A stretch of DNA of 61,756 nt, taken from positions 383,464-445,219 of the forward strand of contig NZ_JACYWE010000001.1 in assembly GCF_014841105.1 (NCBI RefSeq), read 5' to 3'. Below, piece after piece: positions 10,141 to 21,849 of this stretch. Below the pieces are notes generated by a model. The model saw only the letters and a list, made by a program, of their open reading frames with translations. It searched no databases and was not told the DNA's origin. This DNA comes from Lolliginicoccus lacisalsi (lineage in GTDB: Bacteria; Actinomycetota; Actinomycetes; Mycobacteriales; Mycobacteriaceae). Position 1 is the stretch's first letter; the number at the start of each line of letters is the position of its first letter. A program made the translations under genes and the position numbers.

Positions 10141-11121
10141 TCAGGGGATGCGGCGACTCACGACGAGCGCGATGCCCCCAGCGATGGCGATGAAGAGCGT
10201 GCCGAGGATCAGCCAGGGCTGGCTGGCATCGCCCCGCCGGATCTCGTAGCCGATCTGCGACTCGAGGGTCTCGTAGACCGCTGCGAGCTCCTCCTGCGAG
10301 GCCGCGGCGTAGAACTCGCCGCCACTCATCGCGGCGATGTCCTGCATCGATGCCTCGTCGACGGGCACCGGGATGACCTGGTCCTCGATGACGACGGATC
10401 CGATCATGGTGCCGAAGGAGATGGTCGAGACGGGGATGTCGCGCTCGCCGGACAACCGTGCCGCGGTGAAGGCGCCGCGGGGCGCGTCGAGGTCGGCGGG
10501 GACGGTTTGCTTGCCGTCGGAGATCAGCACGATGTGCGCCGGGGGTGGCTCGTCCTCGCCGGGGATGATCGCGGCGATGCTCTCGATGGCCTGCAGCGAG
10601 GTGAAGATCGCCTCGCCGGTGGCGGTTCGCTCGGAGAGCTCGAGCCGATTGATCGCGCTGGCGACCGGCGCCCTGTCCGTGGTGGGCGGGACGAGCACGG
10701 ACGCGGTCCCGGCGTAGCTGACGAGTCCGAGATTGAGCCCCTCGGGCAGGCCTTCCGCGAAGTCGATGGCGGCCTCCTGCGCAGCGACGAGCCGGGACGG
10801 CGTGACATCGGTGGCTTCCATCGACAGGGAGGTGTCGATCGCGAGGATGACGGTGGCGCGGTCGCGCGGGACGCGTTGCTCCTTGGTCGGGGAGGCGAGC
10901 GCGACGGTGAGCAGCGCGAGACCGACGAGCATGAGCACCGCGGGGATGTGCCGCTCGGCGTGGGGCCGCCGGGGAGCCACGGTATCGAGCAGCGCGAGGT
11001 TGGTGAACTTCATGATGTTGCGCTGGCGGGCCCGCAGCGCGATCAGGTAGCCAACAACGAGGCCTGCGATGACGAGCAGGAACAGCAGCCACCAGGGGCT
11101 GTTGAAACCGGTGAGGCTCAT
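10141..11121 (-). CDS. VWA-domain membrane protein (Rv1481-like)
   Basis: 326 residues. The start at 11121 has AGGAGG 6 nt upstream. Two N-terminal membrane segments (about 10-28 and 58-77) flank a cytoplasmic loop, then a von Willebrand A domain with the MIDAS motif DTSLS (Asp96, Ser98, Ser100), then a C-terminal membrane segment. The arrangement matches BatA-type proteins working with MoxR AAA ATPases and DUF58 proteins, probably in envelope protein assembly. ATGA overlap with the DUF58 gene upstream shows translational coupling. Confidence 0.93.
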   Translation of the reverse strand: MSLTGFNSPWWLLFLLVIAGLVVGYLIALRARQRNIMKFTNLALLDTVAPRRPHAERHIPAVLMLVGLALLTVALASPTKEQRVPRDRATVILAIDTSLSMEATDVTPSRLVAAQEAAIDFAEGLPEGLNLGLVSYAGTASVLVPPTTDRAPVASAINRLELSERTATGEAIFTSLQAIESIAAIIPGEDEPPPAHIVLISDGKQTVPADLDAPRGAFTAARLSGERDIPVSTISFGTMIGSVVIEDQVIPVPVDEASMQDIAAMSGGEFYAAASQEELAAVYETLESQIGYEIRRGDASQPWLILGTLFIAIAGGIALVVSRRIP

Positions 11122-12116
11122 AGGGAACCTCCTGGTGGACGCCGGGCGGCACCGGCGGCGGGCGCGGAGAACTGGTGGCGGCGCGCGGCGACGAACCGGA
11201 CGATGTCGGCGATCCAATCACTGTCGGTGCGCAGGGTCAGGCGCGGGCAGCCACAGCGACGCAGCGCGGTCTCGACGGCGGCGCGCTGTTGCTCGGCAGC
11301 AAGGGCGAAATCACGGCGGATGCGGCGCGAGGTGACGATCTCGCGGGTCTCGCCCGATTCGGGGTCCTGCAGCACGACGCGCCCGACGTCGGGCAGGGAG
11401 AGGTCACGGGGGTCGATGACCTCGATGGCGAGCAGGTCGTGCCGGTGCGATACGGCCCGCAGGGATCGCTCCCAGTCGATGGGTCCGAGGAAGTCGCTGA
11501 TGATGACGGCGAGGCCGCGGCGGCGGGGCGGGCGGCGCAGCGCGTCGATGAGGCCATCGAGGCTGCCGCGGGTGCCGGAGGGAGCACGGGGGGTGGTGGC
11601 GATGCGTCGCAGCACGACCTGCCGGTGGTGCAGCCCCGACCTCGCCGGGATGCGCGTGGTGGCCGCGCCATTGGAGACGAGCGCACCGATGCGGTTGGCT
11701 CCCCCGCCGGTCAGGTAGGTGACGGCGGCGGACGCGGCGATCGCGAGGTCCCGCTTGTCGCTGCCGGCGGTGCCGAAGTCGAGGCTCGCGGAGAGGTCGA
11801 GGACGATCCACGTCTCGAGCTCGCGGTCGGCGACGGTCTGCCGGACATGGGGGTGGGTGGTACGGGCGGTGACGGACCAGTCCATCTGCCGCACGTCGTC
11901 GCCGGGCTCGTAGGGGCGCGCATCGCCGGGCTCGGATCCCGGCCCCGGGATGAGGCCGAGGTGCTCGCCATGGAGGATGCCGTCGAGCTTGCGCTTGACG
12001 GTGAGCTCGAGTGTGCGCAGGGCAGCGGCGAGCCGGGGGTCGCGGAGCTCGCCGCGGGCGAACGACGGGGGCGCGGGATGCTGGCCGTGCTGCTCGCCGG
12101 AGGAAGGCGTGTCCAT
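11118..12116 (-). CDS. DUF58 domain protein
   Basis: 332 residues. The core motif PGDDVRQMDWSVTAR (about residues 72-86) is the DUF58 signature, and the region following (VLDLSASLDFG) has a VWA-like fold. Member of the MoxR-DUF58-VWA module (Rv1480 by position). The start at 12116 has GAGGA 5 nt upstream; a TTG codon one triplet earlier is less likely. Downstream of moxR by 22 nt and overlapping the VWA gene by ATGA. Confidence 0.92.
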   Translation of the reverse strand: MDTPSSGEQHGQHPAPPSFARGELRDPRLAAALRTLELTVKRKLDGILHGEHLGLIPGPGSEPGDARPYEPGDDVRQMDWSVTARTTHPHVRQTVADRELETWIVLDLSASLDFGTAGSDKRDLAIAASAAVTYLTGGGANRIGALVSNGAATTRIPARSGLHHRQVVLRRIATTPRAPSGTRGSLDGLIDALRRPPRRRGLAVIISDFLGPIDWERSLRAVSHRHDLLAIEVIDPRDLSLPDVGRVVLQDPESGETREIVTSRRIRRDFALAAEQQRAAVETALRRCGCPRLTLRTDSDWIADIVRFVAARRHQFSAPAAGAARRPPGGSL

Positions 12117-12138
12117 CAAAGTCCTCGTGGCTGCCGGT

Positions 12139-13248
12139 TCACGGGCGGGCGGACGGTGGCTGTGCCGACTGTTGCTGCGGCATCGCGGGCTGGCCCGGGG
12201 CCTGCTGGGATGTCACCTGGGGCAGCCCCACGGTGTGCAGCACGCGCTCGATGATCGTCTCGGTGGTGATGTCGTCCGCGAGCGCATCGAAGCTGAGAAC
12301 GAGCCTGTGGCGCAGCACGTCAGGGATGATCTCGACGACGTCCTGCGGGATGACGTAGTCGCGGCCGCGCAGGAGGGCGAGGGACCGGGCGGCCGCGATG
12401 ATGCCGAGGGTGGCGCGGGGCGAGGCGCCGTAGGCGAGCCAGCTCGCGACATCGTCGAGCCCGAGCGAGCGCGGGTCGCGCGTCGCGGTGATGAGGCGGA
12501 CGACGTAGTCGATGAGCGCGTGGTGGACGAAGACGTTGCTCGCCGAGCGCTGCAGCCGGATGACCTTCTCGGGATCGAGGATCTGCCGCGCCGTGGGAGT
12601 GGTGACGCCCATGCGGTAGACGATCTCCCGCTCCTCCTCGACCGTCGGGTAGTCGACGAGCACCTTGAACAGGAAGCGGTCCCGCTGCGCCTCGGGGAGC
12701 GGGTACGCGCCCTCGCTCTCGATGGGGTTCTGGGTGGCGAGCACGAGGAAGGGCTCGGGCACGGGGAATCGCTTGCCCCCGATGGATACGTGGTGCTCGG
12801 CCATGACCTCGAGCAGCGCCGACTGAACTTTGGCGGGGGCACGGTTGATCTCGTCGGCGAGGACGAAGTTCGCCACGACCGGGCCGAGCTCGGTGTCGAA
12901 CTGCTCGCGCCCCTGGCGGTAGATGCGGGTACCGATCAGGTCGGTGGGCACGAGGTCAGGGGTGAACTGCACGCGGGAGAAGCTGCCTCCGATGACGGTC
13001 GAGAGGGTGGAGACCGCGAGGGTCTTGGCGACTCCGGGAACGCCTTCGAGGAGGACGTGTCCCTTGGACAGCATGCCGACGAGGAGCCGCTCGACGAGCC
13101 GGTCCTGGCCGACGATGACGCGCTTGATCTCGTGCGCGGCGCGCTCGAGGAGCTGCGCGTCCTCGCGCGCCGACGCCGCGCTGGGTCCTGCATCCGCCCC
13201 GGTCGGCGCGCGCCCGTCTTCCCGGTTGCCTGTCTGCTCGAACGTCAC
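12139..13248 (-). CDS. moxR: MoxR family AAA+ ATPase
   Basis: 369 residues. Walker A GVPGVAKT (69-76), Walker B VLADE (129-133), the MoxR sequence AEHHVSIGG, and LATQNPIESEGAYPLPEAQRDRF (sensor 1 region). The C-terminus is a short Pro/Gln-rich tail. MoxR ATPases act as chaperones for maturation of VWA partner proteins or complexes, which are encoded directly downstream. The start is a GTG at 13248 without a convincing Shine-Dalgarno. Equivalent to Rv1479 (moxR1). Confidence 0.94.
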   Translation of the reverse strand: MTFEQTGNREDGRAPTGADAGPSAASAREDAQLLERAAHEIKRVIVGQDRLVERLLVGMLSKGHVLLEGVPGVAKTLAVSTLSTVIGGSFSRVQFTPDLVPTDLIGTRIYRQGREQFDTELGPVVANFVLADEINRAPAKVQSALLEVMAEHHVSIGGKRFPVPEPFLVLATQNPIESEGAYPLPEAQRDRFLFKVLVDYPTVEEEREIVYRMGVTTPTARQILDPEKVIRLQRSASNVFVHHALIDYVVRLITATRDPRSLGLDDVASWLAYGASPRATLGIIAAARSLALLRGRDYVIPQDVVEIIPDVLRHRLVLSFDALADDITTETIIERVLHTVGLPQVTSQQAPGQPAMPQQQSAQPPSARP

Positions 13249-13359
13249 TGTCGCTGACCACCGTTGTCGCTCGTGCCGGGCTGAACCCGGCGTGTCCAGT
13301 ACTCCGATCCACTATTGCAGGTTCGGCGGTGGAATGCCCGCGCCCTGGGCACGGGAACC

Positions 13360-13938
13360 TCAGATCATGCGGACAGCGAACGGCAGGAGCCCGGTGCGGT
13401 CGAGAGGGGCGATGCGGACGTGGCCGCCCGAGAACGGTGCCTCGAGCACGGTTTCCCCGCCGAGGTAGAGGGCGACATGGTCGCGCCCGCCCTCGCCCCA
13501 GAACAGCAGGTCGCCGCGCTGCGCCGCCGCGACCGGCACGCGCGGGCCGGCGTGGAGCATATGGCCGCTGTAGCGGGGCAGCCGTATCCCAGCGCTGGCG
13601 AACGAATACACCATCAGGCCCGAGCAGTCGAAGCCGACCTTCTCGTAGTCACGGTGCTCGTCGGCGATGCCTCCGTCGCGGATGCCAGGGCCGGGCCCCT
13701 GCGCGCCGCCACCGCCCCAGGCGTAGGGCGTACCGATTTGCGCGCGTGCCCGGTCGATCACGGCATCGATGCGCTGCATCCGGTCCGGCGCGGACCACGG
13801 ATCCGAGATCTCGATCGCGGAGGCGACGGCGGGCGGGCCCGCCACAGCGGTTGCAGCCAGGGGCCCGGGGAGGAGGATCGCGGCCACGACGAGCGTTGAC
13901 AATGCCCGCGAGCAGGCGTTAGGGCATTCTCGGGGCAT
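13360..13938 (-). CDS. Secreted NlpC/P60 peptidoglycan endopeptidase (RipB-like)
   Basis: 192 residues. Signal peptide (RALSTLVVAAILLPGPLAATAVA) then a single NlpC/P60 domain. The catalytic residues are Cys105 (FDCSG), His154 (RDHVALY) and Glu166 (VLEAP), spaced 49 and 12 residues apart exactly as in RipA Cys383-His432-Glu444. It should cleave D-Glu-mDAP stem-peptide bonds. There is no N-terminal coiled coil, so it resembles RipB rather than RipA. The start at 13938 has only a weak ribosome-binding site. Confidence 0.9.
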   Translation of the reverse strand: MPRECPNACSRALSTLVVAAILLPGPLAATAVAGPPAVASAIEISDPWSAPDRMQRIDAVIDRARAQIGTPYAWGGGGAQGPGPGIRDGGIADEHRDYEKVGFDCSGLMVYSFASAGIRLPRYSGHMLHAGPRVPVAAAQRGDLLFWGEGGRDHVALYLGGETVLEAPFSGGHVRIAPLDRTGLLPFAVRMI

Positions 13939-13957
13939 CCGTTGGATCCATTCGTCA

Positions 13958-13965
13958 TGACGTCA
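13958..13965. promoter_or_regulatory. TGACGTCA palindrome upstream of the NlpC/P60 gene
   Basis: A perfect 8-bp palindrome overlapping GTCATGAC, 20 nt upstream of the start codon at 13938. It could be an operator or a leader-region element, but there is no second copy in the window, so confidence is low. Confidence 0.25.
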
Positions 13966-14113
13966 GGAATCGCGACGGATCCGGGCAGAGAGGGCCGATG
14001 GCGCGGCCGGGGTTCCGGGCGATGTCGCTGCTGACGCTAGGAGGCCACGGCCTGGCACGAACGGCGATTCATCCGCTCGTGCCCAAGCTGAAACATTGGC
14101 TTGCCAGATATCA

Positions 14114-14133
14114 CGATCAGCCGGTGCTGATCG
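14114..14133 (-). terminator. Perfect 8-bp hairpin downstream of the second NlpC/P60 gene
   Basis: CGATCAGC-CGGT-GCTGATCG, 8-bp arms with a tetraloop, 22 nt beyond the stop codon at 14155 read on the minus strand. There is no T-tract. It lies in the 216-bp gap between the two NlpC/P60 genes and may attenuate or terminate transcription before the downstream copy. Confidence 0.45.
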
Positions 14134-14154
14134 CAATTAATCTGTAACGTCGCG

Positions 14155-14793
14155 CTAGACGAACCGCACCGCGACGGGCTGGATTCCTGACCAGTTGATC
14201 GGTGCAATGCGCACGGTAGCGCCCGAGTGCGGCGATTCTACGACCATTCCGTTTCCGATGTAGAGAGCTGCGTGGTGCCTACCGCCAGGACCGTAGAACA
14301 GCACATCGCCGGGCTTGCGCTGCGCGAGCGGCACGTGGGTCCCGGCGCGGAAGATGTCACCACTGGTCCGGGGAAGGAATACCCCTGCGCCGGCAAATGC
14401 ATAGACCAGCAGGCCGGAGCAGTCGAAGCCGATCTTGTTGTAGTCGCCGTGGCGGTCCGCGACGCCACCATCCCGGATTCCCCTGGTGGGGCCATGGATA
14501 TTTCCTCCGCCCCAGGCGTATGTCACGCCGAGCTGGGAGCGCGCGCGGTCGATGACGATCTGGGCGCGCGTCTGCGCGACCGGTGACTCCTCGCCCACGG
14601 GGGGCGTCACTGGCCTCTCCGCGGCCGGCGTCTCTGGTGGCGCTAGCGGGACGGCGGGCGAAAGGGGGCTCGACGGGGCCGGCCCCGGACCGGTGATGCT
14701 GCCGAACAACGGGTTGGCGGCGGCGGCCGGAACGGCTGTCAGCAGCAGGGATGCGGTGGCCACGATGGGCCAGACTATTCGCGAAATGCGCAC
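14155..14793 (-). CDS. Secreted NlpC/P60 peptidoglycan endopeptidase, proline-rich linker
   Basis: 212 residues from a GTG at 14793, chosen because AGGAGGAGC lies just upstream and the signal peptide (RIVWPIVATASLLLTAVPAAAA) follows at once; the longer open frame to 14964 covers leader sequence. A Pro/Ala linker (about 28-72) leads to the NlpC/P60 domain with Cys125, His174, Glu186, again at RipA spacing (49, 12). The long coiled-coil N-terminus of RipA is missing. Close paralogue of the gene at 13360; the pair occupies the ripA-ripB position. Confidence 0.9.
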   Translation of the reverse strand: MRISRIVWPIVATASLLLTAVPAAAANPLFGSITGPGPAPSSPLSPAVPLAPPETPAAERPVTPPVGEESPVAQTRAQIVIDRARSQLGVTYAWGGGNIHGPTRGIRDGGVADRHGDYNKIGFDCSGLLVYAFAGAGVFLPRTSGDIFRAGTHVPLAQRKPGDVLFYGPGGRHHAALYIGNGMVVESPHSGATVRIAPINWSGIQPVAVRFV

Positions 14794-15114
14794 GCGCTCC
14801 TCCTCCTGGAACGTATAGGGCAAGCGCGCGGGAAGAATTGCCGCGCGTGCTTGCAGCGCTCGCGGCGTATCCGTTTTTTCTTTCCCATGGACGCCCCTGG
14901 GGTGTTCCGCAGCCTGGCGAAACCGGGGATGCGTCCACTGCGCACCACTTGGAAGGTACGTCACTTGAGGATTAAACGGACCATTTTCGAAAGATCACGA
15001 GCAGATAACCAAGATTTCGACAATGGATGCGCAAGCGCGCATGAAAGACCCATACCTGTACGCATTATGTTTGCGGCAATGGCCCGGTGCCGCGCCGGTT
15101 AATCCAGGAACGCG
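14794..15114. other. 321-bp leader/intergenic region upstream of an NlpC/P60 gene
   Basis: No gene is seen. The part near 14970-15070 is clearly AT-richer than the neighbours and may hold the promoter of the minus-strand NlpC/P60 gene. A short palindrome ATGCGC-AAGC-GCGCAT lies at 15027-15042. I looked for the c-di-AMP (ydaO) riboswitch that precedes some actinobacterial wall-hydrolase genes and did not find its conserved blocks. Confidence 0.4.
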
Positions 15115-15603
15115 TTAGCGCTGGGAGAAGTACCCGCGGCGCGTCCACCACCGCAGGGCCGCGATGCCGACCACGAGGGAGAGCAGCAGCACCAGCGTCA
15201 CCGTGGTCCAGGGGAAGCCCTGCTCGGTGATTCCATCGAGGAACGTCGACGAGGCCGCGACAGGGTCCCCGGGAACGACCTCATGCTGGGCACGCTCAAG
15301 AGTGAACCGGTCGACATCATCGCTATAGGTGCCCACGGCCCACGGGCTCAGCGCCAGGACCGTGCCACTGTCGGCGGCACCGATGTCGTTCGCGAGGTCG
15401 CGCAGGCCGCTGCCATACACGGGGTGGTACGGGATGGCGACGATCTTCAGGTCGATGCCCGATTCCGCCGCCTCGGCGACGATCCCCTGCAGCGCTTCGA
15501 CGTCGGCCTCGGGGGCCCACACGTTGTCGTCGGACAGGCCGTCGAGCACCTCCGCGAGATCGAGCCCTGGTGGCACCTGCGCGTGCACTGCACCGATTCC
15601 CAT
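15115..15603 (-). CDS. Rv1476-like membrane protein
   Basis: 162 residues from the ATG at 15603; the 112-codon upstream extension overlaps the acn promoter and is rejected. The bulk is an extracytoplasmic-looking domain (VYGSGLRDLANDIGAADSGTVL), with a C-terminal membrane segment (about 134-154) and a short basic tail RWWTRRGYF. Homologous in type and position to Rv1476, the conserved neighbour of acn and ripA. The function is unknown; proximity to wall hydrolases is suggestive only. Divergent from acn. Confidence 0.8.
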   Translation of the reverse strand: MGIGAVHAQVPPGLDLAEVLDGLSDDNVWAPEADVEALQGIVAEAAESGIDLKIVAIPYHPVYGSGLRDLANDIGAADSGTVLALSPWAVGTYSDDVDRFTLERAQHEVVPGDPVAASSTFLDGITEQGFPWTTVTLVLLLSLVVGIAALRWWTRRGYFSQR

Positions 15604-15644
15604 GTGATGCCTGATCCTTCCAACCGTGCGAACCGTCCCCGTGA

Positions 15645-18716
<3,072 letters not shown>

Positions 18717-18740
18717 CAGGTCCCGGTCCCCGCAGCAGCC

Positions 18741-18786
18741 AAGGGCCCGGGCAACCGATCAGCGCATCGGTTCGTCCCGGGCCCTT
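18741..18786 (+). terminator. Strong hairpin between acn and acnR
   Basis: Perfect 11-bp outer arms (AAGGGCCCGGG at 18741-18751 and its complement at 18776-18786) with an inner AACCGAT/ATCGGTT pairing (18753-18759, 18766-18772). It begins 25 nt after the acn stop codon. It probably terminates most acn transcription and limits read-through into acnR. Confidence 0.8.
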
Positions 18787-18822
18787 CGCGGCCCCACCGC
18801 GACGATCGAAGGGCTAGTAGTC

Positions 18823-19410
18823 GTGCCCAGAGTCAGTGAAGTCCACCTTGCTGCCCGGCGGGCCCAGATCCTCGACGGTGCCCGCCAGTGCTTCGCCAAG
18901 TTCGGCTACGAGGGCGCCACCGTCCGCAGGCTCGAGGAGACCACCGGGCTATCCCGTGGTGCGATATTCCATCACTTCCGCGACAAGGACGCCCTGTTCC
19001 TCGCGCTCGCGCACGAGGATTCCCAGCGCATGGCCGATACGGCCGCGGAGCAGGGGCTCGTGCAAGTAATGCGCAACCTGCTGACCCATCCGGAGGAGTT
19101 CGACTGGCTCGGCACGCGCCTCGAGATCACGCGCCGCCTGCGCACCGACCCCGATTTCCGCCTCGAGTGGTCCAAGCAGGCCGCCGAGCTCACCGAAGCG
19201 GCCACGCAGCGGCTCGAGCGGCAGCGCGCCAAGGGCCGCATCCGGGATGACATCCCGACGGCGGTCCTGCTGCACTATCTCGACCTCGTGCTCGATGGCC
19301 TCGTCGCGCATGTCGCCTCGGGCCAGGCGACCACGCATCTTGATGCGGTGCTCGATCTCGTCGAGGATTCCGTCCGCCGCAAGCCCTCGGGCGGCCAGGT
19401 GGTGGACTAG
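18823..19410 (+). CDS. acnR: TetR-family repressor AcnR
   Basis: 195 residues from a GTG at 18823. The TetR DNA-binding domain occupies about residues 10-56 (RAQILDGARQCFAKFGYEGATVRRLEETTGLSRG...). The rest resembles C. glutamicum AcnR closely (RLEITRRLRTDP; VLDLVEDSVRRK). AcnR represses aconitase and responds to citrate/Mg and iron status. A matching operator lies upstream of acn. Its stop codon overlaps that of the convergent gene in CTAG (19407-19410). Confidence 0.92.
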   Translation: MPRVSEVHLAARRAQILDGARQCFAKFGYEGATVRRLEETTGLSRGAIFHHFRDKDALFLALAHEDSQRMADTAAEQGLVQVMRNLLTHPEEFDWLGTRLEITRRLRTDPDFRLEWSKQAAELTEAATQRLERQRAKGRIRDDIPTAVLLHYLDLVLDGLVAHVASGQATTHLDAVLDLVEDSVRRKPSGGQVVD

Positions 19411-19643
19411 GCGGTGCGCTTGCGTCGGTTGGCGCCGCCGCGCCCGCGAAGCGGCACATCCGATTCCACGAGCATCTTGTGGACGAAGCCATAGCTGCGC
19501 CCCAGCGATTCCGCGAGCGACCGGATGCTCGCCCCGGACTCGTAGCGCTCACGGATCTCCGAACGGATCACATCCCGCGATTCCCCAGTAATCCGCGCCC
19601 CCTTGCTGATCCCCGCTGATGCTGCCATCTCCTCAACCGCCAT
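19407..19643 (-). CDS. Small helix-turn-helix protein
   Basis: 78 residues if started at the ATG at 19643; 19628 is an alternative, and the 24-codon longer TTG-initiated frame is unlikely. The core GESRDVIRSEIRERYESGAS followed by IRSLAESLGRSYGFVHKML is a helix-turn-helix resembling recombinase/Hin-type or MerR-like DNA-binding units, with a basic tail RGRGGANRRKR. Such small HTH proteins commonly sit between acnR and ABC-F genes in related genera. Target unknown. It converges on acnR with overlapping stop codons. Confidence 0.75.
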   Translation of the reverse strand: MAVEEMAASAGISKGARITGESRDVIRSEIRERYESGASIRSLAESLGRSYGFVHKMLVESDVPLRGRGGANRRKRTA

Positions 19644-19815
19644 TGAGCTCGGCACCGTGCGGTTCACCCGCATACACGCAGGTAAATCACTGATAAATCT
19701 CAGCGTAGACAATCGCGGGTCAACTATCCACAGGCATGATCACACCACCTGCCCGCCAGCACGATTGGCCACCGGCCACAGTGGCAGCGACCGGGCGGCC
19801 AGCCTCCCCAACGAG

Positions 19816-19840
19816 GTCAGGCCAGCCACGTCAGGCCAGC
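19816..19840. repeat. Direct repeat duplicating the 3' end of the ABC-F gene
   Basis: GTCAGGCCAGC occurs at 19816-19826 and 19830-19840. The second copy contains the stop codon and last codons of the ABC-F gene (minus strand); the first lies just beyond it. It looks like a 14-bp slippage duplication across a stop codon. Confidence 0.7.
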
Positions 19841-21462
19841 GAGATCAGCTCCAGGTACTCCTCGGACCAATGATCCTCCGCGCCATCCGGAAGCATGATC
19901 ACCCGCTCGGGATTCAGCGCCTCCGCCGCGCCCGGATCATGTGTCACCAGCACCACCGCGCCCTCATAGGTGCGCAGTGCATCGAGAACCTGCTCGCGCG
20001 AGACAGGATCCAGGTTATTCGTGGGCTCATCGAGAAGCAGCACGTTCGCCGCCGAGGACACCAGCCCCGCCAGCGCCAGGCGCGTCTTCTCGCCACCGGA
20101 CAACGTGCCCGCTGGCTGCTCGAGCTGCGGCCCGGTGAACATGAAGGCACCCAGCAGGCTGCGCAGCTCCTGCTCCCCCGCGTCCGGCGAGGCATGGCGG
20201 ATGTTGTCCCACACCGAGGCAGCATCGTCGAGCGTGTCATGCTCCTGCGCGAAGTAGCCCCGCTTCAGGCCCCGCCCGGGCTCGATCACTCCGGTGTCCG
20301 GTGTCTCCACTCCAGCAAGAATGCGCAGCAAAGTGGTCTTGCCCGCGCCGTTGAGACCCAGGATCACCACGCGGCTGCCCTTGTCGATCGCGCAATCCAC
20401 GCCCGTGAACACCTCGAGCGAGCCGTAGGACTTCGACACCCCCGTCGCGAGGAGCGGGGTGCGCCCGCACGACGCCGGCGACGGGAACTTGATGCGCGCC
20501 ACCTTGTCGGCCACGCGCTCGTCGTCGAGCTCCGCCATCATCCGGTCCGCGCGGCGCATCATGTTCTTCGCCGCGGCCGCCTTCGTGGCCTTCGCGCCGA
20601 GCTTGTCCGCCTGGACCTTCAACGCGGCTACCTTCTTCTCCGCATTGGCCCGCTCCCGGCGACGCCGTGCCTCGTCGGTCGCGCGCGCGTCGAGGTAGCG
20701 CTTCCAGGTCATGTTGTACACATCAGCCTCGCCGCGCACCGCGTCGAGGAACCACACCTTGTTCACCACATCATCGAGCAGATCCACATCGTGGGAGATC
20801 ACGATGAGCCCGCCATCATGGTTCTGCAGGAAGCCCCGTAGCCAGGTGATCGAGTCCGCATCGAGGTGGTTGGTCGGCTCATCGAGAAGCAACGTCGTGC
20901 CGGACTTGCCGCCCGCGCCATCCGAGGCGGAGAACAGGATCCGCGCGAGCTCCACGCGCCGCCGCTGGCCGCCCGACAACGTCCGCAAGGGCTGCTCGAG
21001 GATGCGATCCTCCAGGCCCAGCGCGTTGCAGATCCGCGCCGCCTCGCTCTCCGCCGCGTAGCCACCCAACGAGGAGAACCGATCCTCCAGGTTGCCGTAC
21101 TTGCGGATGGCCTTGTCGCGCTCAGCGACGTCGCCCAGCTCCGCCATCTGCACCTGCAGCTTCTCCATCCTCGCAAGCAGCGCGTCGAGCCCCCGCGCGG
21201 AGAGAACCCGGTTCTTCGCCAGCACGTCGAGGTCGCCCTCGCGCGGATCCTGCGGCAGGTAGCCCACCTCGCTGGAGCGCGACACCGTCCCCGCGTACGG
21301 CTCGCCCTCACCGGCGAGGATCCGCAGCGTGGTCGTCTTGCCCGCGCCGTTGCGCCCCACGAGACCGATGCGATCACCCGGCTGGACCCGCAACGCCGGG
21401 CCAGGCGCGCTCAGCAAGGTGCGCACACCGGCCCGGACCTCCAGATCAGAAGCGGTAATCAC
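19831..21462 (-). CDS. ABC-F family ATPase (Rv1473-like)
   Basis: 543 residues with two ABC domains and no membrane segments. Walker A motifs GRNGAGKT (near 37) and GLNGAGKT (near 352), and signatures LSGGQRRR and LSGGEKTR. The interdomain linker is long, charged and Arg/Lys/Ala-rich. ABC-F proteins act on the ribosome, as translation factors or antibiotic-resistance proteins. The GTG at 21462 follows TTTGGAG. Upstream is a 387-bp region with an open frame whose stop overlaps the start (GTGA), so leader-based control is possible. Confidence 0.92.
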   Translation of the reverse strand: MITASDLEVRAGVRTLLSAPGPALRVQPGDRIGLVGRNGAGKTTTLRILAGEGEPYAGTVSRSSEVGYLPQDPREGDLDVLAKNRVLSARGLDALLARMEKLQVQMAELGDVAERDKAIRKYGNLEDRFSSLGGYAAESEAARICNALGLEDRILEQPLRTLSGGQRRRVELARILFSASDGAGGKSGTTLLLDEPTNHLDADSITWLRGFLQNHDGGLIVISHDVDLLDDVVNKVWFLDAVRGEADVYNMTWKRYLDARATDEARRRRERANAEKKVAALKVQADKLGAKATKAAAAKNMMRRADRMMAELDDERVADKVARIKFPSPASCGRTPLLATGVSKSYGSLEVFTGVDCAIDKGSRVVILGLNGAGKTTLLRILAGVETPDTGVIEPGRGLKRGYFAQEHDTLDDAASVWDNIRHASPDAGEQELRSLLGAFMFTGPQLEQPAGTLSGGEKTRLALAGLVSSAANVLLLDEPTNNLDPVSREQVLDALRTYEGAVVLVTHDPGAAEALNPERVIMLPDGAEDHWSEEYLELISLA

Positions 21463-21849
21463 ATGAACTCCAAACAGCTCGACAACAAGACCACAGGCAG
21501 CGTGACCATCGCCAGGCCCCCGCGCCCGCGCGGCGCGCGATCAGCAAGTACCTGCCCCTCGGTGCAAGCGCGGATGGACCAGCATGGCCCGCAGGCCGCC
21601 ATCGGACGCGCGGCACGCACCGTCTCCTCAGGGGCCGGGCCAGAGCGGCCAGCACCCTTCAGGGGCTCCGGCGGAACCGGGCCTGCATCGCGGAACACCA
21701 CGCGGCAAGCCCGTGCGACATCAACCCATGACTCTACCGGTTCGCGCGTTCTCGCGCGATGTCACGATAACCACACGTCACGGCGACGAGCACGACTCGG
21801 GCAGGCCGCCGATTGCCAGGCAACGCGCCCGCACCGCTACGGTGGTGGG
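21463..21849. promoter_or_regulatory. 387-bp divergent region between ABC-F and SDR genes
   Basis: It must hold promoters for both genes. On the minus strand an 80-codon open frame (21701-21459, GTG start) ends in a stop that overlaps the ABC-F GTG start (GTGA). It could be a translated leader or chance in GC-rich DNA. GATAAC near 21766 could be a -10 element for the plus-strand SDR gene. No hairpin is obvious by eye. Confidence 0.35.

Noticed and set aside
14794-15114. c-di-AMP (ydaO) riboswitch upstream of an NlpC/P60 gene
   Set aside because: The conserved GGGGAACC-type and related blocks are not found on the minus strand, despite the suitable location.
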